The notes: a model not told the origin generated them from the sequence alone. DNA of 64,000 nt from Paenibacillus sp. FSL W8-0186 (GCF_037969765.1 NZ_CP150207.1:3031001-3095000), one strand, 5' to 3'; positions 17,489 through 25,913 are shown, counted from the stretch's first letter. Numbers and translations: made by a program.

Positions 17489-18925
17489 TTAAGCCGCTGT
17501 ACGAAACGGCAGGGTAAAGAGCACGGCAGTACCCTCCCCCTCTGCACTGTCAATCTCAATCCGCTCCTGCCCATCGAAGAATAAATGCAATCTTTTGAAT
17601 ACATTATGCGTACCTAGACCGGTAGATTGTCCTTTCCTGCCGCCATAACGCGGCGCTGCCTCGCGAATGGACTGGAGCAGCATTTGCGCCGTCTCTTCGC
17701 TCATTCCGATGCCGTTGTCGCGAATTTCGATTTCCACGCTGTCTTCCGAATAACTAATGCCGAGTTTCAGCATCGCGCCCGCCTCCATCTGCTCGATGCC
17801 GTGCACGAATGCGTTTTCAAGAATCGGCTGCAGCGTCAGGCATGGGATCATGCAGTCCAGCGCCCGTTCGTCAATGTCCATTACAAATTCGATCCGGTCG
17901 CGGAACCTCGCCTTCTGGATATTGATATATTCGGTCACATGCTCCACCTCTTCACGGAGCGGAACCGCCTGATCCAGCTTCTGTAAATTGTATCGCAGCA
18001 GACGCGAGACGGAAACAGCAAGATCGCTCGTCCGTGTGGCTCCTTCGATGTAGGCGAGCTTGGAAATCGAGTTCAGTGTATTGAACAGAAAATGCGGATT
18101 AATTTGGCTTTGCAGCGTTTTCAGCTCCAGTTCCTTGACCAGACGGTCTTTCTCCAAACTGTCCATATTTTCCGCCATCAGCCGCTGTATGTTATCGATC
18201 ATGCCGTTAAAGGCGCGGCAGAGAATGCTGATTTCATCATGGCTGTCGCTTTCCGGCGCCTTCGTATCCATCCGTCCCTTTGAAATCTGCTTCGCGGTAG
18301 CCACAAGGCGGCGGATCGGCTCCGTAATGCTCTTCGACAGCCACAGGGCGAGCAGAATACTGAGCGCCCCCATGGTGATTACGAGCAAAATGCCCAGCGT
18401 ATTCAACCGCTCCGATGTAAACATCATCTCCTGATAGATCGGCTTGTACTGCTCCAGTTCAAGGTCGACAAGCGCCTGGGCTTCCTCGCGAATGAAGCGC
18501 TCCGTTCTCTCTGCTTCAATATACTGCCCCGCCATTGTGCCCGAATCCTGATCATCGATTCCGGCGATCATCCCTTCCGCCTGCTCGATAAACGTATCGA
18601 TAATATTGCGGTAGTTGACCAGCGGCAGATCGCTGGGACCGATGGTAGCCAGGCTGTCCAGCTCCGCTCGCAGCATTTTTACGTTGTTGAGATGCTTGAT
18701 AACCTCCGGCATGCTTTCCGCGTCCATTTGCATAATATAGCGGTTCATCGACCGCATATTTTCCCCGACCTCATAGGAAACTTCTTTATATAACAGAATT
18801 CGGTTCATCATGAGATGATAGCTTTCCTGCACCGTCTTGCCGCTCTCGAACAGGAAAAAAGAAACCGAGCTCAGCAGAAGCACCAGCAGCGGAATAACGG
18901 TAAACAGCTTTTTGCGGATCGTCAT
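17489..18925 (-). CDS. YesM/LytS-type sensor histidine kinase
   Basis: The 478-residue membrane kinase has two spans (about residues 8-28 and 178-198) framing an extracytoplasmic helical sensor region. A HAMP linker (LSKSITEPIRRLVATAKQISKGRMDTKAPES) follows, then the His_kinase domain with the phospho-acceptor in QINPHFLFNTLNSISKL, and an ATPase domain (QPILENAFVHGIE, DNGIGM, GLGTHNVFKRL). Its ATG overlaps the stop of the upstream sugar-binding gene by four bases (ATGA), so they are co-translated. The binding protein is thus the likely signal input, as in XylFII-LytS systems of clostridia. Confidence 0.9.
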   Translation of the reverse strand: MTIRKKLFTVIPLLVLLLSSVSFFLFESGKTVQESYHLMMNRILLYKEVSYEVGENMRSMNRYIMQMDAESMPEVIKHLNNVKMLRAELDSLATIGPSDLPLVNYRNIIDTFIEQAEGMIAGIDDQDSGTMAGQYIEAERTERFIREEAQALVDLELEQYKPIYQEMMFTSERLNTLGILLVITMGALSILLALWLSKSITEPIRRLVATAKQISKGRMDTKAPESDSHDEISILCRAFNGMIDNIQRLMAENMDSLEKDRLVKELELKTLQSQINPHFLFNTLNSISKLAYIEGATRTSDLAVSVSRLLRYNLQKLDQAVPLREEVEHVTEYINIQKARFRDRIEFVMDIDERALDCMIPCLTLQPILENAFVHGIEQMEAGAMLKLGISYSEDSVEIEIRDNGIGMSEETAQMLLQSIREAAPRYGGRKGQSTGLGTHNVFKRLHLFFDGQERIEIDSAEGEGTAVLFTLPFRTAA

Positions 18926-19905
18926 AAGCTCTCTCCCTCCTGCACGTTGCTGCGATCCAGCACTTTAACCTCGGTATAATATGCGGGAAGCAGCTGCCTT
19001 CCCTGGAAATGGTCATATAGCAGCTTCACCGCCGTTCCGCCCATCAAGTAGGGCTGCTGCGCCACCGTCGCTTGAATCCCCCCGCTGCGAATCGCAGCCA
19101 GCGTCTCCTTCTGGTTGTCAAAGCCGATAATCGCCAGATCATCCCGCTTCAAGCTCTTGGCCGCTTGCAGCATCCCTAACGCATCCGTGGCACTGGTGCC
19201 AACCATGATGCTGATTTCCGGATGCTCCCGCAGCATCTCCGACGCCTGCTGAATCGCCTCCATATGTGAGATGTTGGAGCTGCGCACAGCGACAATCTCC
19301 AGACCGCCGTACTGCTCTACAACCTGCTTCAGCCCGTCCAGGCGCTGCAGCTGGCTCTCAGCAAGTTCGCTGCCGATAATGACGCCGATTTTGCCGGATC
19401 CGCCGGTTCTTTCAACGACCAAGCGGCCCAAGCTCTCCCCTGCGGCCAAATTGTCCGTTCCGACGTAGGCCAGCCGGTTGCTATCCGGTGCATCCGTATC
19501 TATCGTAACGACCGGTATGCCTCGCGCCACCGCCTTATCAATTAGCGGTGTAAACTTCTCCTCGTTCAGCCCCTGTACAATAATCGCATCCACGCGGGCG
19601 GCAATCGCCTTCTCCAGCAAATTCAACTGCTCGTCCATGTTGTTGCGGACCGCCCCGACAAATTCGATATCGATCCCATACTCCTCCGCCGCTTGCTGCG
19701 CCCCCTTCTCTACCATTTCCCAATACGGATGATAGCGCTCCTGCTCAATGAGCACGATATGATATCGCTGTGTCCCATTCCCCTCATGTCCCTGCAATTC
19801 CCTCACAATGCTGCTCATTTTCCCGGAATGATGCGCGAAGCCGATAAACAGATATGTAAGTAAGCCGATCAAGACCGCCGCGGCGGCCAGCCATTTTTTG
19901 TCCAT
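18922..19905 (-). CDS. Membrane-anchored sugar-binding sensor protein (XylFII-like)
   Basis: The 327-residue protein has one N-terminal membrane span (WLAAAAVLIGLLTYLFIGFAH), with no lipobox Cys, followed by a periplasmic-binding-protein/LacI fold (YHIVLIEQERYHPYWEMVEKGAQQAAEEYGIDIEFVG, AIIVQGLNEEKFTPLIDKAV, VVTIDTDAPDSNRLAYVGTDN, IIGFDNQ). Fusion into a kinase-regulator operon suggests it senses sugar for the kinase rather than importing it; this is inference from XylFII-LytS-YesN systems. The ATG at 19903-19905 follows GAGGTGATGGGG. A candidate cre lies 34 bases upstream. Confidence 0.85.
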   Translation of the reverse strand: MDKKWLAAAAVLIGLLTYLFIGFAHHSGKMSSIVRELQGHEGNGTQRYHIVLIEQERYHPYWEMVEKGAQQAAEEYGIDIEFVGAVRNNMDEQLNLLEKAIAARVDAIIVQGLNEEKFTPLIDKAVARGIPVVTIDTDAPDSNRLAYVGTDNLAAGESLGRLVVERTGGSGKIGVIIGSELAESQLQRLDGLKQVVEQYGGLEIVAVRSSNISHMEAIQQASEMLREHPEISIMVGTSATDALGMLQAAKSLKRDDLAIIGFDNQKETLAAIRSGGIQATVAQQPYLMGGTAVKLLYDHFQGRQLLPAYYTEVKVLDRSNVQEGESL

Positions 19906-19938
19906 CCCCATCACCTCAATGACTATCCTACCCGCAAG

Positions 19939-19952
19939 TGTAAGCGCTGGCA
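19939..19952. promoter_or_regulatory. Candidate cre (CcpA) site upstream of the sensor operon
   Basis: TGTAAGCGCTGGCA matches TGWNANCGNTNWCA with a single mismatch. A second cre-like site before xylF suggests both the regulatory and the transport genes are catabolite-repressed. Confidence 0.55.
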
Positions 19953-20081
19953 ATGGGGTGTTATTCCCTCACTTTGTATCTGGACCGTGTCCACCTCGAG
20001 ATTTCCCAAATTTTTGTATGAATGATTTAATTTCCACAGCGAAATAATACATAAAATTAATGTAGAGGGGGTTTTATTATT

Positions 20082-20345
20082 TTGTCTGATAAAGAACTAT
20101 ATGGAATATATCCACGACAACCTGGTGACTCCGACCCTGAACCAGAGCCTAAAGAACCAACTTCAGGCGGTGGCGCTGGCAACGGCCCAGGCGATGACAC
20201 CGGTGGAGATAGATTAGATGTAATAAGTAAATTTAAGTCAGTTGCAAGGGAAGAACTAAAGCATATGAATTCTTCTGATTTTAGAAAGATAAGCATGAAC
20301 AATTTTGAAAGAACAATATTGAAAAATGACGAAAATAATTATTAA
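20082..20345 (+). CDS. Small unknown protein, acidic Pro/Gly-rich N-terminus
   Basis: An 87-residue reading frame starting with TTG after AGAGGGGG (about 12 bases upstream). Residues 10-40 are rich in Pro, Glu and Gly (PEPEPKEPTSGGGAGNGPGDD) and probably disordered; residues 45-87 are a charged helix-like segment. No family recognised. It is followed after 30 bases by another small gene in the same direction, and both are AT-rich compared with the xyl operon. The tight spacing and ribosome sites make it a plausible real gene, but the weak start leaves doubt. Confidence 0.5.
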   Translation: MSDKELYGIYPRQPGDSDPEPEPKEPTSGGGAGNGPGDDTGGDRLDVISKFKSVAREELKHMNSSDFRKISMNNFERTILKNDENNY

Positions 20346-20375
20346 TTCAACATAAACTTCGAGGAGACTTAGATT

Positions 20376-20735
20376 ATGGCGCTAACCTTTAGAATTGTAA
20401 CAAGCGGAAATCGTGCTGCGATCAGAATGAATACATCAACGGATCCAAGCTTCTTTACGTTTGATGAAGTTGTTAAGTTTGATTCACCTGTAAAAGCTTG
20501 CTGGGCGGCAATAAGCTCATTCAATTTTGACTTTCCGAAGATAAAGGAAGCGGACGGTACAAATCGAAATATAACAACTGAATCAATAGGAGTTGGGCTT
20601 ATCTGCAGAGTTTTAGACGAAGATCCGAATTCTGTATTAGTTCATAACTCAATTTATTTAGAATCCAAAGAAATGCTTGATCATGCTTTAAAACCTAGTG
20701 GAACTATTGATTATATTGTTTTTGCAGAAATTTGA
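20376..20735 (+). CDS. Unknown 119-residue protein
   Basis: Starts with ATG after GAGGAGACTTAGATT, a good ribosome site. The sequence (MALTFRIVTSGNRAAIRMN ... YIVFAEI) is soluble and looks beta-rich, with no membrane span or signal peptide. I do not recognise the family. It is likely co-transcribed with the 87-residue gene before it and ended by the hairpin at 20794-20837. AT-rich composition suggests recent acquisition. Confidence 0.65.
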   Translation: MALTFRIVTSGNRAAIRMNTSTDPSFFTFDEVVKFDSPVKACWAAISSFNFDFPKIKEADGTNRNITTESIGVGLICRVLDEDPNSVLVHNSIYLESKEMLDHALKPSGTIDYIVFAEI

Positions 20736-20793
20736 ATTACATCTCTTAAATTTATGTTTAGGATAGAGCCCAGGTTATTTCCCTAACCTTGAT

Positions 20794-20837
20794 ACCTCAT
20801 CGTGACTTGCTTTTAAGCAGCTATGATGGGGTTATTT
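20794..20837 (+). terminator. Terminator after the small unknown pair
   Basis: ACCTCATC pairs with GATGGGGT in a long imperfect hairpin with an inner CTTGCT/AGCAG stem, followed by TTATTTG. Confidence 0.65.
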
Positions 20838-20952
20838 GTTGTTGCAGTAATTCTTTGAAACTTGTTGCTAGATCCTCTTCCACTCCTGGCTGCCGCTTCC
20901 GGAGACCTGCCCCCTATAGATCGCTCGCTCGCTATCGAAGTAGGCAAAAATG

Positions 20953-21075
20953 AATATCCCGTTTTTCTTTTGGGGATGAAATTAGCCCTAATTCCTCTAA
21001 CTCCAGACATTGCTGCTACTCTTTTTATATGCTCTCCAATAATACATGGCAAATCAGCCAAGGATTCGATCATTA
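20953..21075 (-). pseudogene. 5' remnant of a papain-like peptidase gene
   Basis: On the minus strand, from about 21049 to 20953, the sequence closely follows the start of the C1 peptidase gene at 24408, including its leader. The start codon (21008-21010) and MS-VRG are kept, and CATCCCCAA and CGGGATATT recur in the same order. One extra base after the sixth codon shifts the frame, and similarity ends after about 55 coding bases. A further shared block, GATCATTATT, lies farther upstream. It is best read as the stump of a duplicated or rearranged copy. The 86-residue frame crossing it is therefore not annotated as a gene. Confidence 0.65.
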
Positions 21076-21210
21076 TTAGCGTTTCTAAAGCTACTCAGTC
21101 ATAGCAGCTCCTTCATTCACCTTTAGTACATTTATCGATAAATAGTCACTGATACATTCATTCTCCTTACAAACTACATATTGTGTTACATCAGGAAAGG
21201 AGCTGATCCT

Positions 21211-21594
21211 ATGAAAATCTCAGAAGCCCTTTGTAAACGCCTGGCCAATATCCTTGGCGGAACAGGCATGTCTAATGGCAAAAGCTGCTCGATCATGATT
21301 GAAAGAAAATTAAATGCAAAAATCCTTGGAAGAAATTATGAAACTGAACATGAAGTAACGATTCAATCCCTCCAAAACGGAACGACTCTTAACACTGGGG
21401 AAATTACACTACTACAGTCCGAGGTGCAGCGCTTTATTAATGCAGTTCGAAAACGAAATATCAAAGTAACCGCAATTCATAACCATTGGTTATTTGAAAA
21501 GCCTAGATTGATCTATCTGCATATTGAATCAGTTGAAAATCCAATCGTGTTTGCCAGAAAATTAAGAGCCGCTTTGAACGTTCTTAAAAAATAG
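21211..21594 (+). CDS. DUF1259 family protein (LppY/LpqO-like)
   Basis: The 127-residue protein matches the core of the DUF1259 family. The conserved end HNHWLFEKPRLIYLHIESVENPIVFARKLRAAL is clear, and the N-terminal half holds LANILGGTGMSNGKSCSIMIERKLNAKILGR. The role is unknown; bacterial members are sometimes secreted, but this one lacks a signal peptide. The ATG at 21211 follows AAAGGAGCTGATCCT; an in-frame start ten codons earlier has no such site. It lies just beyond the peptidase remnant, in an accessory stretch. Confidence 0.8.
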   Translation: MKISEALCKRLANILGGTGMSNGKSCSIMIERKLNAKILGRNYETEHEVTIQSLQNGTTLNTGEITLLQSEVQRFINAVRKRNIKVTAIHNHWLFEKPRLIYLHIESVENPIVFARKLRAALNVLKK

Positions 21595-21614
21595 TTTCGA
21601 CTAGTCCAGTCAGA

Positions 21615-21649
21615 AGAATCCCCTAGCTCCCACAGCGCCAGGGGATTCT
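21615..21649. terminator. Hairpin after the DUF1259 gene
   Basis: AGAATCCCCT pairs with AGGGGATTCT. The loop (AGCTCCCACAGCGCC) resembles that of the glnA terminator at 24521, so the two may share ancestry. No T tract follows on the plus strand. Confidence 0.6.
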
Positions 21650-21710
21650 CGATTCAGCCAATGCTCAGGTATGGGCCTGCAGTTGGGTCCGGGGAATTTT
21701 TGCAGTTGAG

Positions 21711-22172
21711 CTATGCTTCTCCATTGTTTTTCGCATCCTGCTTTTTAATTTGATCACCAAGCTTCCCTAGCAGGGTGATCAGGCCATACAGGAATAACGC
21801 TAGTAAAATCTCCGTTTGAATATTACCGATTTCCACGCCGTCTATCCATTGATCAATCACATAGAGCATCACACCAAAAATAGCAATTAGCAGACTCTCC
21901 TGCACTAGACGGGCTGCCCATACGGGCCGATCCTTGAACAAATGTCTCCGCAGGCTGTCCAGCATGGTTCCGATCACGCCTAGAAAACCAAGCCCCAGCA
22001 ACAATAATCCTATAAATGCAAACGCCGATCCCATCGAAGAAATGCGGAGCTGAATAAAATAGAAGCTTTGCAGCGAATAGACTGCAGATACTAAAATAGA
22101 GATCAAAACCAGGAGAATTCCCGCGAACACGAGCCATAATAATGCGCGTTCTCCTATACTGTTTTTGCGCAA
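21711..22172 (-). CDS. Four-span membrane protein, unknown
   Basis: A 153-residue protein with four hydrophobic segments (LLWLVFAGILLVLISILVSAVYSL, MGSAFAFIGLLLLGLGFLGVIGTM, ESLLIAIFGVMLYVI and ILLALFLYGLITLLG) and a charged C-terminus. I do not recognise the family. The best start is the TTG at 22170-22172, nine bases after GGAGGTG; an in-frame ATG six codons upstream overlaps that ribosome site and is less likely. It is followed upstream by another small membrane protein gene in the same direction, perhaps a pair. Confidence 0.65.
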   Translation of the reverse strand: MRKNSIGERALLWLVFAGILLVLISILVSAVYSLQSFYFIQLRISSMGSAFAFIGLLLLGLGFLGVIGTMLDSLRRHLFKDRPVWAARLVQESLLIAIFGVMLYVIDQWIDGVEIGNIQTEILLALFLYGLITLLGKLGDQIKKQDAKNNGEA

Positions 22173-22255
22173 GACTACTGACACCTCCATCTTCGATAAA
22201 TCTGTCGCCTTCCGGTAGTCCTGCTGGAATATTGGTATTCAAGCTGGAGGAGCAT

Positions 22256-22717
22256 CTAATCTTTCTTTTTAAAGTGATCCAGAGCCCAAATCAAAATCCA
22301 CTCGAAAATATGATAGAAGACGGATACAGATAAGGCAGCCCAAATGCTCTCTATAAATATCCCTTTGAACAAACCCGCAAGCAAATAAATAATAATACTA
22401 TCAGCAATAATTGTTATCGCATTTTTTGCATAAACAGATATTTGTCTATTCAAAATATATCTTATAACCGCAATTATAAGAGGATTAATCAAAGTCTCAA
22501 ATATAAGAAAGCCAACGATGATGTAAATGGAAAACACAAGCAAATCAGGATATTGCTCATAATCCATTATGCTGCTTATTTCCGAAAAGGAATAAAAGAA
22601 TAGACTGTACAAGAAAGCAAAACCAATGATTGGTGCTAGCATAAGTAGGGCCAGTAACGGTACGAGCCATAGCTTTACTTGCCATGGCGCAGGCTCATCA
22701 TGGTTTCGGCGATCCAA
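22256..22717 (-). CDS. Four-span membrane protein, unknown (start uncertain)
   Basis: From the TTG at 22715-22717 the protein has 153 residues and four membrane segments ending in ALDHFKKKD. The frame stays open upstream to 22789 and would add a further hydrophobic segment (FLFDAVLFIALCCILNEII). A strong AGGGAGGAG site lies just before that extension, but the only codon there is ATC, not ATG, GTG or TTG. Either translation begins at the weakly supported TTG, or a non-standard start or a start-codon mutation is present. The family is not recognised. Confidence 0.6.
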   Translation of the reverse strand: MDRRNHDEPAPWQVKLWLVPLLALLMLAPIIGFAFLYSLFFYSFSEISSIMDYEQYPDLLVFSIYIIVGFLIFETLINPLIIAVIRYILNRQISVYAKNAITIIADSIIIYLLAGLFKGIFIESIWAALSVSVFYHIFEWILIWALDHFKKKD

Positions 22718-22789
22718 ATATTTAATGATCTCGTTCAGGATACAGCATAGCGCTATGAATAAAACGGCATCAAATAGAAAATTAGTGAT

Positions 22790-23145
22790 TTAATGACTCC
22801 TCCCTTAAAAAGATACATTGTTATAAATATACAATATATGCTTACATATCCAATCGCAAATTGGGGGGGGCATTGTCCGTAAAATCTAATTGTATTTAAT
22901 ACAACTAGTTAAGCTCTTTTATAAAAAATACATGAGCTAAATGCAAAACATGCAGTTAGTTTGCCTGAATGGAGCTCATTCGTTCAAAAAAGCTTAAATC
23001 TAAATGTAAGTTCTGCAGTTAGTTCCCTTTAACACGGCCAATACCGATGAACTAACTGCATGAAATACATCTAGTTACCTGGTTCTGACATCTAGTTACA
23101 TGATCCTCTTTTCATAAAATCAGTAATTAGTGTTTTAAGGATTTA
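22790..23145. repeat. Gene-free stretch with GCAGTTAGTT repeats
   Basis: No gene seen. Between about 22948 and 23080 the motif GCAGTTAGTT occurs twice directly (after AACATG and after TTCT) and once inverted as AACTAACTGCA. The related CATCTAGTTAC occurs twice and ACAACTAGTTAA once nearby. A G8 run lies at 22863-22870. This resembles a cluster of short intergenic repeats; its role is unknown. Confidence 0.45.
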
Positions 23146-23190
23146 CAAATAGCCCCAAACAGTAGGTGTATAAACGCATGTTTGAGGCTA
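23146..23190 (-). terminator. Hairpin after the chagasin-like gene
   Basis: TAGCCTCAAACA pairs with TGTTTGGGGCTA (one mismatch) across an 18-base loop, followed by TTTG on the minus strand. Confidence 0.55.
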
Positions 23191-23217
23191 AATTATTTTA
23201 TACTTTTACCCAATACC

Positions 23218-23532
23218 CTAAACAATATCAACGGTGACTTCAAAGCTTTTTATAGCCTCTTCCAGCCAAGGTCTTTGATAATGAAACTTTATGTTACCTT
23301 GTCCGGCCTTAATGGCTATAAATGTCCAATTTCGAACACTCGGTGCCCCGATGACGGAGTGATTGCCATCATATTCTTCCTTTTCAAGGCTCAGCATATT
23401 TCTAACAGGACCAACCTCTTCTAGCCATGTATATCCTGTTGAAGCATTTTCAGGCAAAGAAATTATAAGCCTTTCACCCTTCTTTACTCGGATCACTTTT
23501 CCGTTATCTTTTTCTTCAATGGCTATAACCAT
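23218..23532 (-). CDS. Chagasin-family cysteine protease inhibitor (I42)
   Basis: The 104-residue protein carries the three inhibitory loops of chagasin-type inhibitors: NASTGYTW (residues 29-36, the family's NPTTGY loop), VRNWTFIAIKAGQG (66-79), and YQRPW (85-89, the RPW loop). These insert into the active-site cleft of papain-like proteases. It has no signal peptide, so it acts in the cytoplasm unless exported otherwise. It lies 18 bases after the papain-like peptidase gene and must share its transcript, so it is very likely that enzyme's own inhibitor. Confidence 0.85.
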   Translation of the reverse strand: MVIAIEEKDNGKVIRVKKGERLIISLPENASTGYTWLEEVGPVRNMLSLEKEEYDGNHSVIGAPSVRNWTFIAIKAGQGNIKFHYQRPWLEEAIKSFEVTVDIV

Positions 23533-23550
23533 GTATTACCCGACTTTCTT

Positions 23551-24408
23551 TTAATGATAGTTTATTTTTTGCTCTCCGCCCCAGTCACCAGGCTTTGCAT
23601 TTTCTTTAAAATTTTCACCCATTTGTTGCAACACTTTTTCCTTGGCTTTTACCAACGCCTCAACGTCGTCAATTAAATCCGTTGCCCCATACGCCTCGAA
23701 ATAGGTATCCGCTTCTGTGTATGGATAAGGTAAATAACCAAAGCCCCTGTCTCCCCATTTATCCCCCCAAGAATTTTTAAATTTGAACATTTGTGTGTCG
23801 TCGTCGTAGCCAACAACACATAGTGCATGACCACCCAGGATATTTCCACTTGGCAATGGTATTTTTCCTGTTTTCCCTACCTCGGGATTTCTCCAGTTGT
23901 CGTATACGGTAACACCGATGACAAAAGGGCCGTTTACAACTAAACTTCTCTTCATTGTATCCAACGATTTGCCCATATTACAATATGACTTCACTTTATA
24001 GTTCTTGGCGTTTTCATCAGCCCCTGGCATTGGTCGGCCAATTTGTGTTGGATGATATGGCCAAAATATTTCTTCGCAAACCCCTATATGATATAAAATT
24101 TCCATGGCAACCCGAATATACGTTCCATTCGCTTCAGGAATACCATCAATTTCCTTGCATTTCTGATACAGATATCTCGGTGATAGCTCAATATATTTAT
24201 TATGCTCCTTTTGTTCCTGAGATTCCTTCATCCCTACAGCACAAGCAAAACCTACACATGTTCCGTCCGGCCCTTGGTCTCTGACAGGCGTGATATTCTC
24301 AACCACAAACTGTCGAGGTATTGAAAACTCCGGCAAAATAGATGACATCAAAATATCCCGCTTATCTATTGGGGATGGAATTAACCCTAATCCTCTAACC
24401 TCAGACAT
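23551..24408 (-). CDS. Papain-like cysteine peptidase (family C1)
   Basis: The 285-residue protein has the complete C1 catalytic set: oxyanion Gln Q45 (VRDQG), nucleophile C51 (TCVGFA), H194 (GGHALCVVGYDD) and N212 (FKNSWGDKWG). The N-terminus (GLIPSPIDKRDIL) is the short segment seen in bacterial C1 peptidases without a long propeptide. No signal peptide is visible, so it may act inside the cell or the mother cell, or leave by a non-classical route. It is followed at once by a chagasin-type inhibitor gene. A frameshifted stump of a second copy lies at about 21 kb. AAGGAGTAGAGGCA precedes the ATG. Confidence 0.88.
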   Translation of the reverse strand: MSEVRGLGLIPSPIDKRDILMSSILPEFSIPRQFVVENITPVRDQGPDGTCVGFACAVGMKESQEQKEHNKYIELSPRYLYQKCKEIDGIPEANGTYIRVAMEILYHIGVCEEIFWPYHPTQIGRPMPGADENAKNYKVKSYCNMGKSLDTMKRSLVVNGPFVIGVTVYDNWRNPEVGKTGKIPLPSGNILGGHALCVVGYDDDTQMFKFKNSWGDKWGDRGFGYLPYPYTEADTYFEAYGATDLIDDVEALVKAKEKVLQQMGENFKENAKPGDWGGEQKINYH

Positions 24409-24520
24409 TGCCTCTACTCCTTTTTCATTTTATTCGATAATACACATGGTAGTATTACCAACTAATTGATCATTATTTATGAGAATTAATGTAGACAACT
24501 AGAACAAATCAATATGTACA

Positions 24521-24556
24521 AAAAAATCCCCTAACGCTCACAGCGTCAGGGGATTC
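24521..24556 (-). terminator. glnA terminator
   Basis: AATCCCCTGACGCT pairs with AGCGTTAGGGGATT, followed by TTTTT on the minus strand. Strong intrinsic terminator. Confidence 0.9.
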
Positions 24557-24561
24557 CTCTA

Positions 24562-25890
24562 TTAATACAACGTCATATAGTGGTCGCGTTCCCACTCGTG
24601 AACTTGAGTTCTATACATATCCCACTCGATCTCTTTCAATTCATACAGATGAGTGCGGGCATGCTCGCCAAGCGCATCGCAAATGACTTCGCTCTTGATC
24701 ATTTCGTTCAGCGCCTCTTTCAGATCGGACGGCAGGCTTGGAATGCCTTCCTCAATCAGCTCTTCCTCAGACATCACATAGATGTTGCGGTCAACTGGCG
24801 CAACAAGCGGCAGTTCGTTCTTGATGCCGTCGAGGCCAGCTCGCAGCATAACAGCCAGGGCCAGGTATGGGTTGGCAGCAGGGTCCGGGTTGCGAACTTC
24901 AACGCGCGTACTTAATCCGCGAGATGCCGGGATACGGATCATCGGGCTGCGGTTGCTGGACGACCAAGCCACATAGCAAGGCGCTTCGTAGCCTGGAACA
25001 AGACGCTTGTAGGAGTTAACAGTTGGGTTCGTTACCGCAGCGAATGCGCGGGCATGCTGCAAAATACCGGCCATGTAATGACGAGCGTCTTTGCTAAGAC
25101 CAAGGCTGTCGCTTTCATCATAGAACGCGTTGACGTTCCCTTTAAATAAGGATTGGTGACAATGCATACCGGAGCCGCTTACGCCGTACAGCGGTTTAGG
25201 CATGAATGTCGCATGCAAGCCGTGTTGACGGGCAATCGTCTTCACCACAAGCTTGAATGTTTGAATTTGGTCAGCCGCCTTGATGGCATCTGCATATTTG
25301 AAGTCAATTTCATGTTGACCTGGAGCAACTTCATGGTGGGATGCTTCAATTTCAAAGCCCATTTCTTCGAGGGTGAGGACGATTTCGCGACGGCAGTTCT
25401 CCCCAAGATCCGTTGGAGCAAGGTCGAAATAACCGCCTTGGTCATTCAGCTCCATCGTCGGGTTGCCTTTTTCATCGGTTTTGAAGAGGAAAAATTCAGG
25501 CTCAGGACCTACGTTCATGGCGGTATATCCCATCGCTTCCGCTTCCTTCAGCGCGCGCTTCAGAATGTTGCGCGGGTCTCCGGAGAATGGTGTGCCATCC
25601 GTCATGTACACATCACAGATCAGCCGTGCCACACGATCCTCGGCCACCCATGGGAAAATAACCCACGTATCCAGATCCGGGTACAGATACATATCGGACT
25701 CCTCGATACGAACGTATCCTTCAATGGAAGATCCGTCGAACATCATTTTGTTATCAAGCGCTTTTTCCAATTGGCTGACAGGAATTTCTACGTTCTTGAT
25801 CGTTCCGAGCAAATCAGTAAATTGCAAACGGATAAATCGCACGTTCTCTTCTTTGGCAATGCGTAAAATGTCTTCTTTGGAATAACTCAA
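24562..25890 (-). CDS. glnA: Glutamine synthetase, type I
   Basis: The 442-residue protein begins with [20 protein letters not shown] and has the GS landmarks [21 protein letters not shown], the ATP/glutamate regions ([35 protein letters not shown]) and a C-terminal Glu flap region. It makes glutamine from glutamate, ammonia and ATP. Length and sequence are of the GS-I alpha type found in Bacillales, which is feedback-inhibited and binds GlnR rather than being adenylylated. It is the second gene of the glnRA operon, 23 bases after glnR, and is repressed through the GlnR site upstream of glnR. Confidence 0.97.
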   Translation of the reverse strand: MSYSKEDILRIAKEENVRFIRLQFTDLLGTIKNVEIPVSQLEKALDNKMMFDGSSIEGYVRIEESDMYLYPDLDTWVIFPWVAEDRVARLICDVYMTDGTPFSGDPRNILKRALKEAEAMGYTAMNVGPEPEFFLFKTDEKGNPTMELNDQGGYFDLAPTDLGENCRREIVLTLEEMGFEIEASHHEVAPGQHEIDFKYADAIKAADQIQTFKLVVKTIARQHGLHATFMPKPLYGVSGSGMHCHQSLFKGNVNAFYDESDSLGLSKDARHYMAGILQHARAFAAVTNPTVNSYKRLVPGYEAPCYVAWSSSNRSPMIRIPASRGLSTRVEVRNPDPAANPYLALAVMLRAGLDGIKNELPLVAPVDRNIYVMSEEELIEEGIPSLPSDLKEALNEMIKSEVICDALGEHARTHLYELKEIEWDMYRTQVHEWERDHYMTLY

Positions 25891-25913
25891 GATCTCTCTC
25901 TCCTATCGATTTA

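Noticed and set aside
20813..21073. 86-codon minus-strand frame as a real gene
   Set aside because: It overlaps the frameshifted start of a peptidase gene copy and then runs into non-matching sequence, so it is a remnant.
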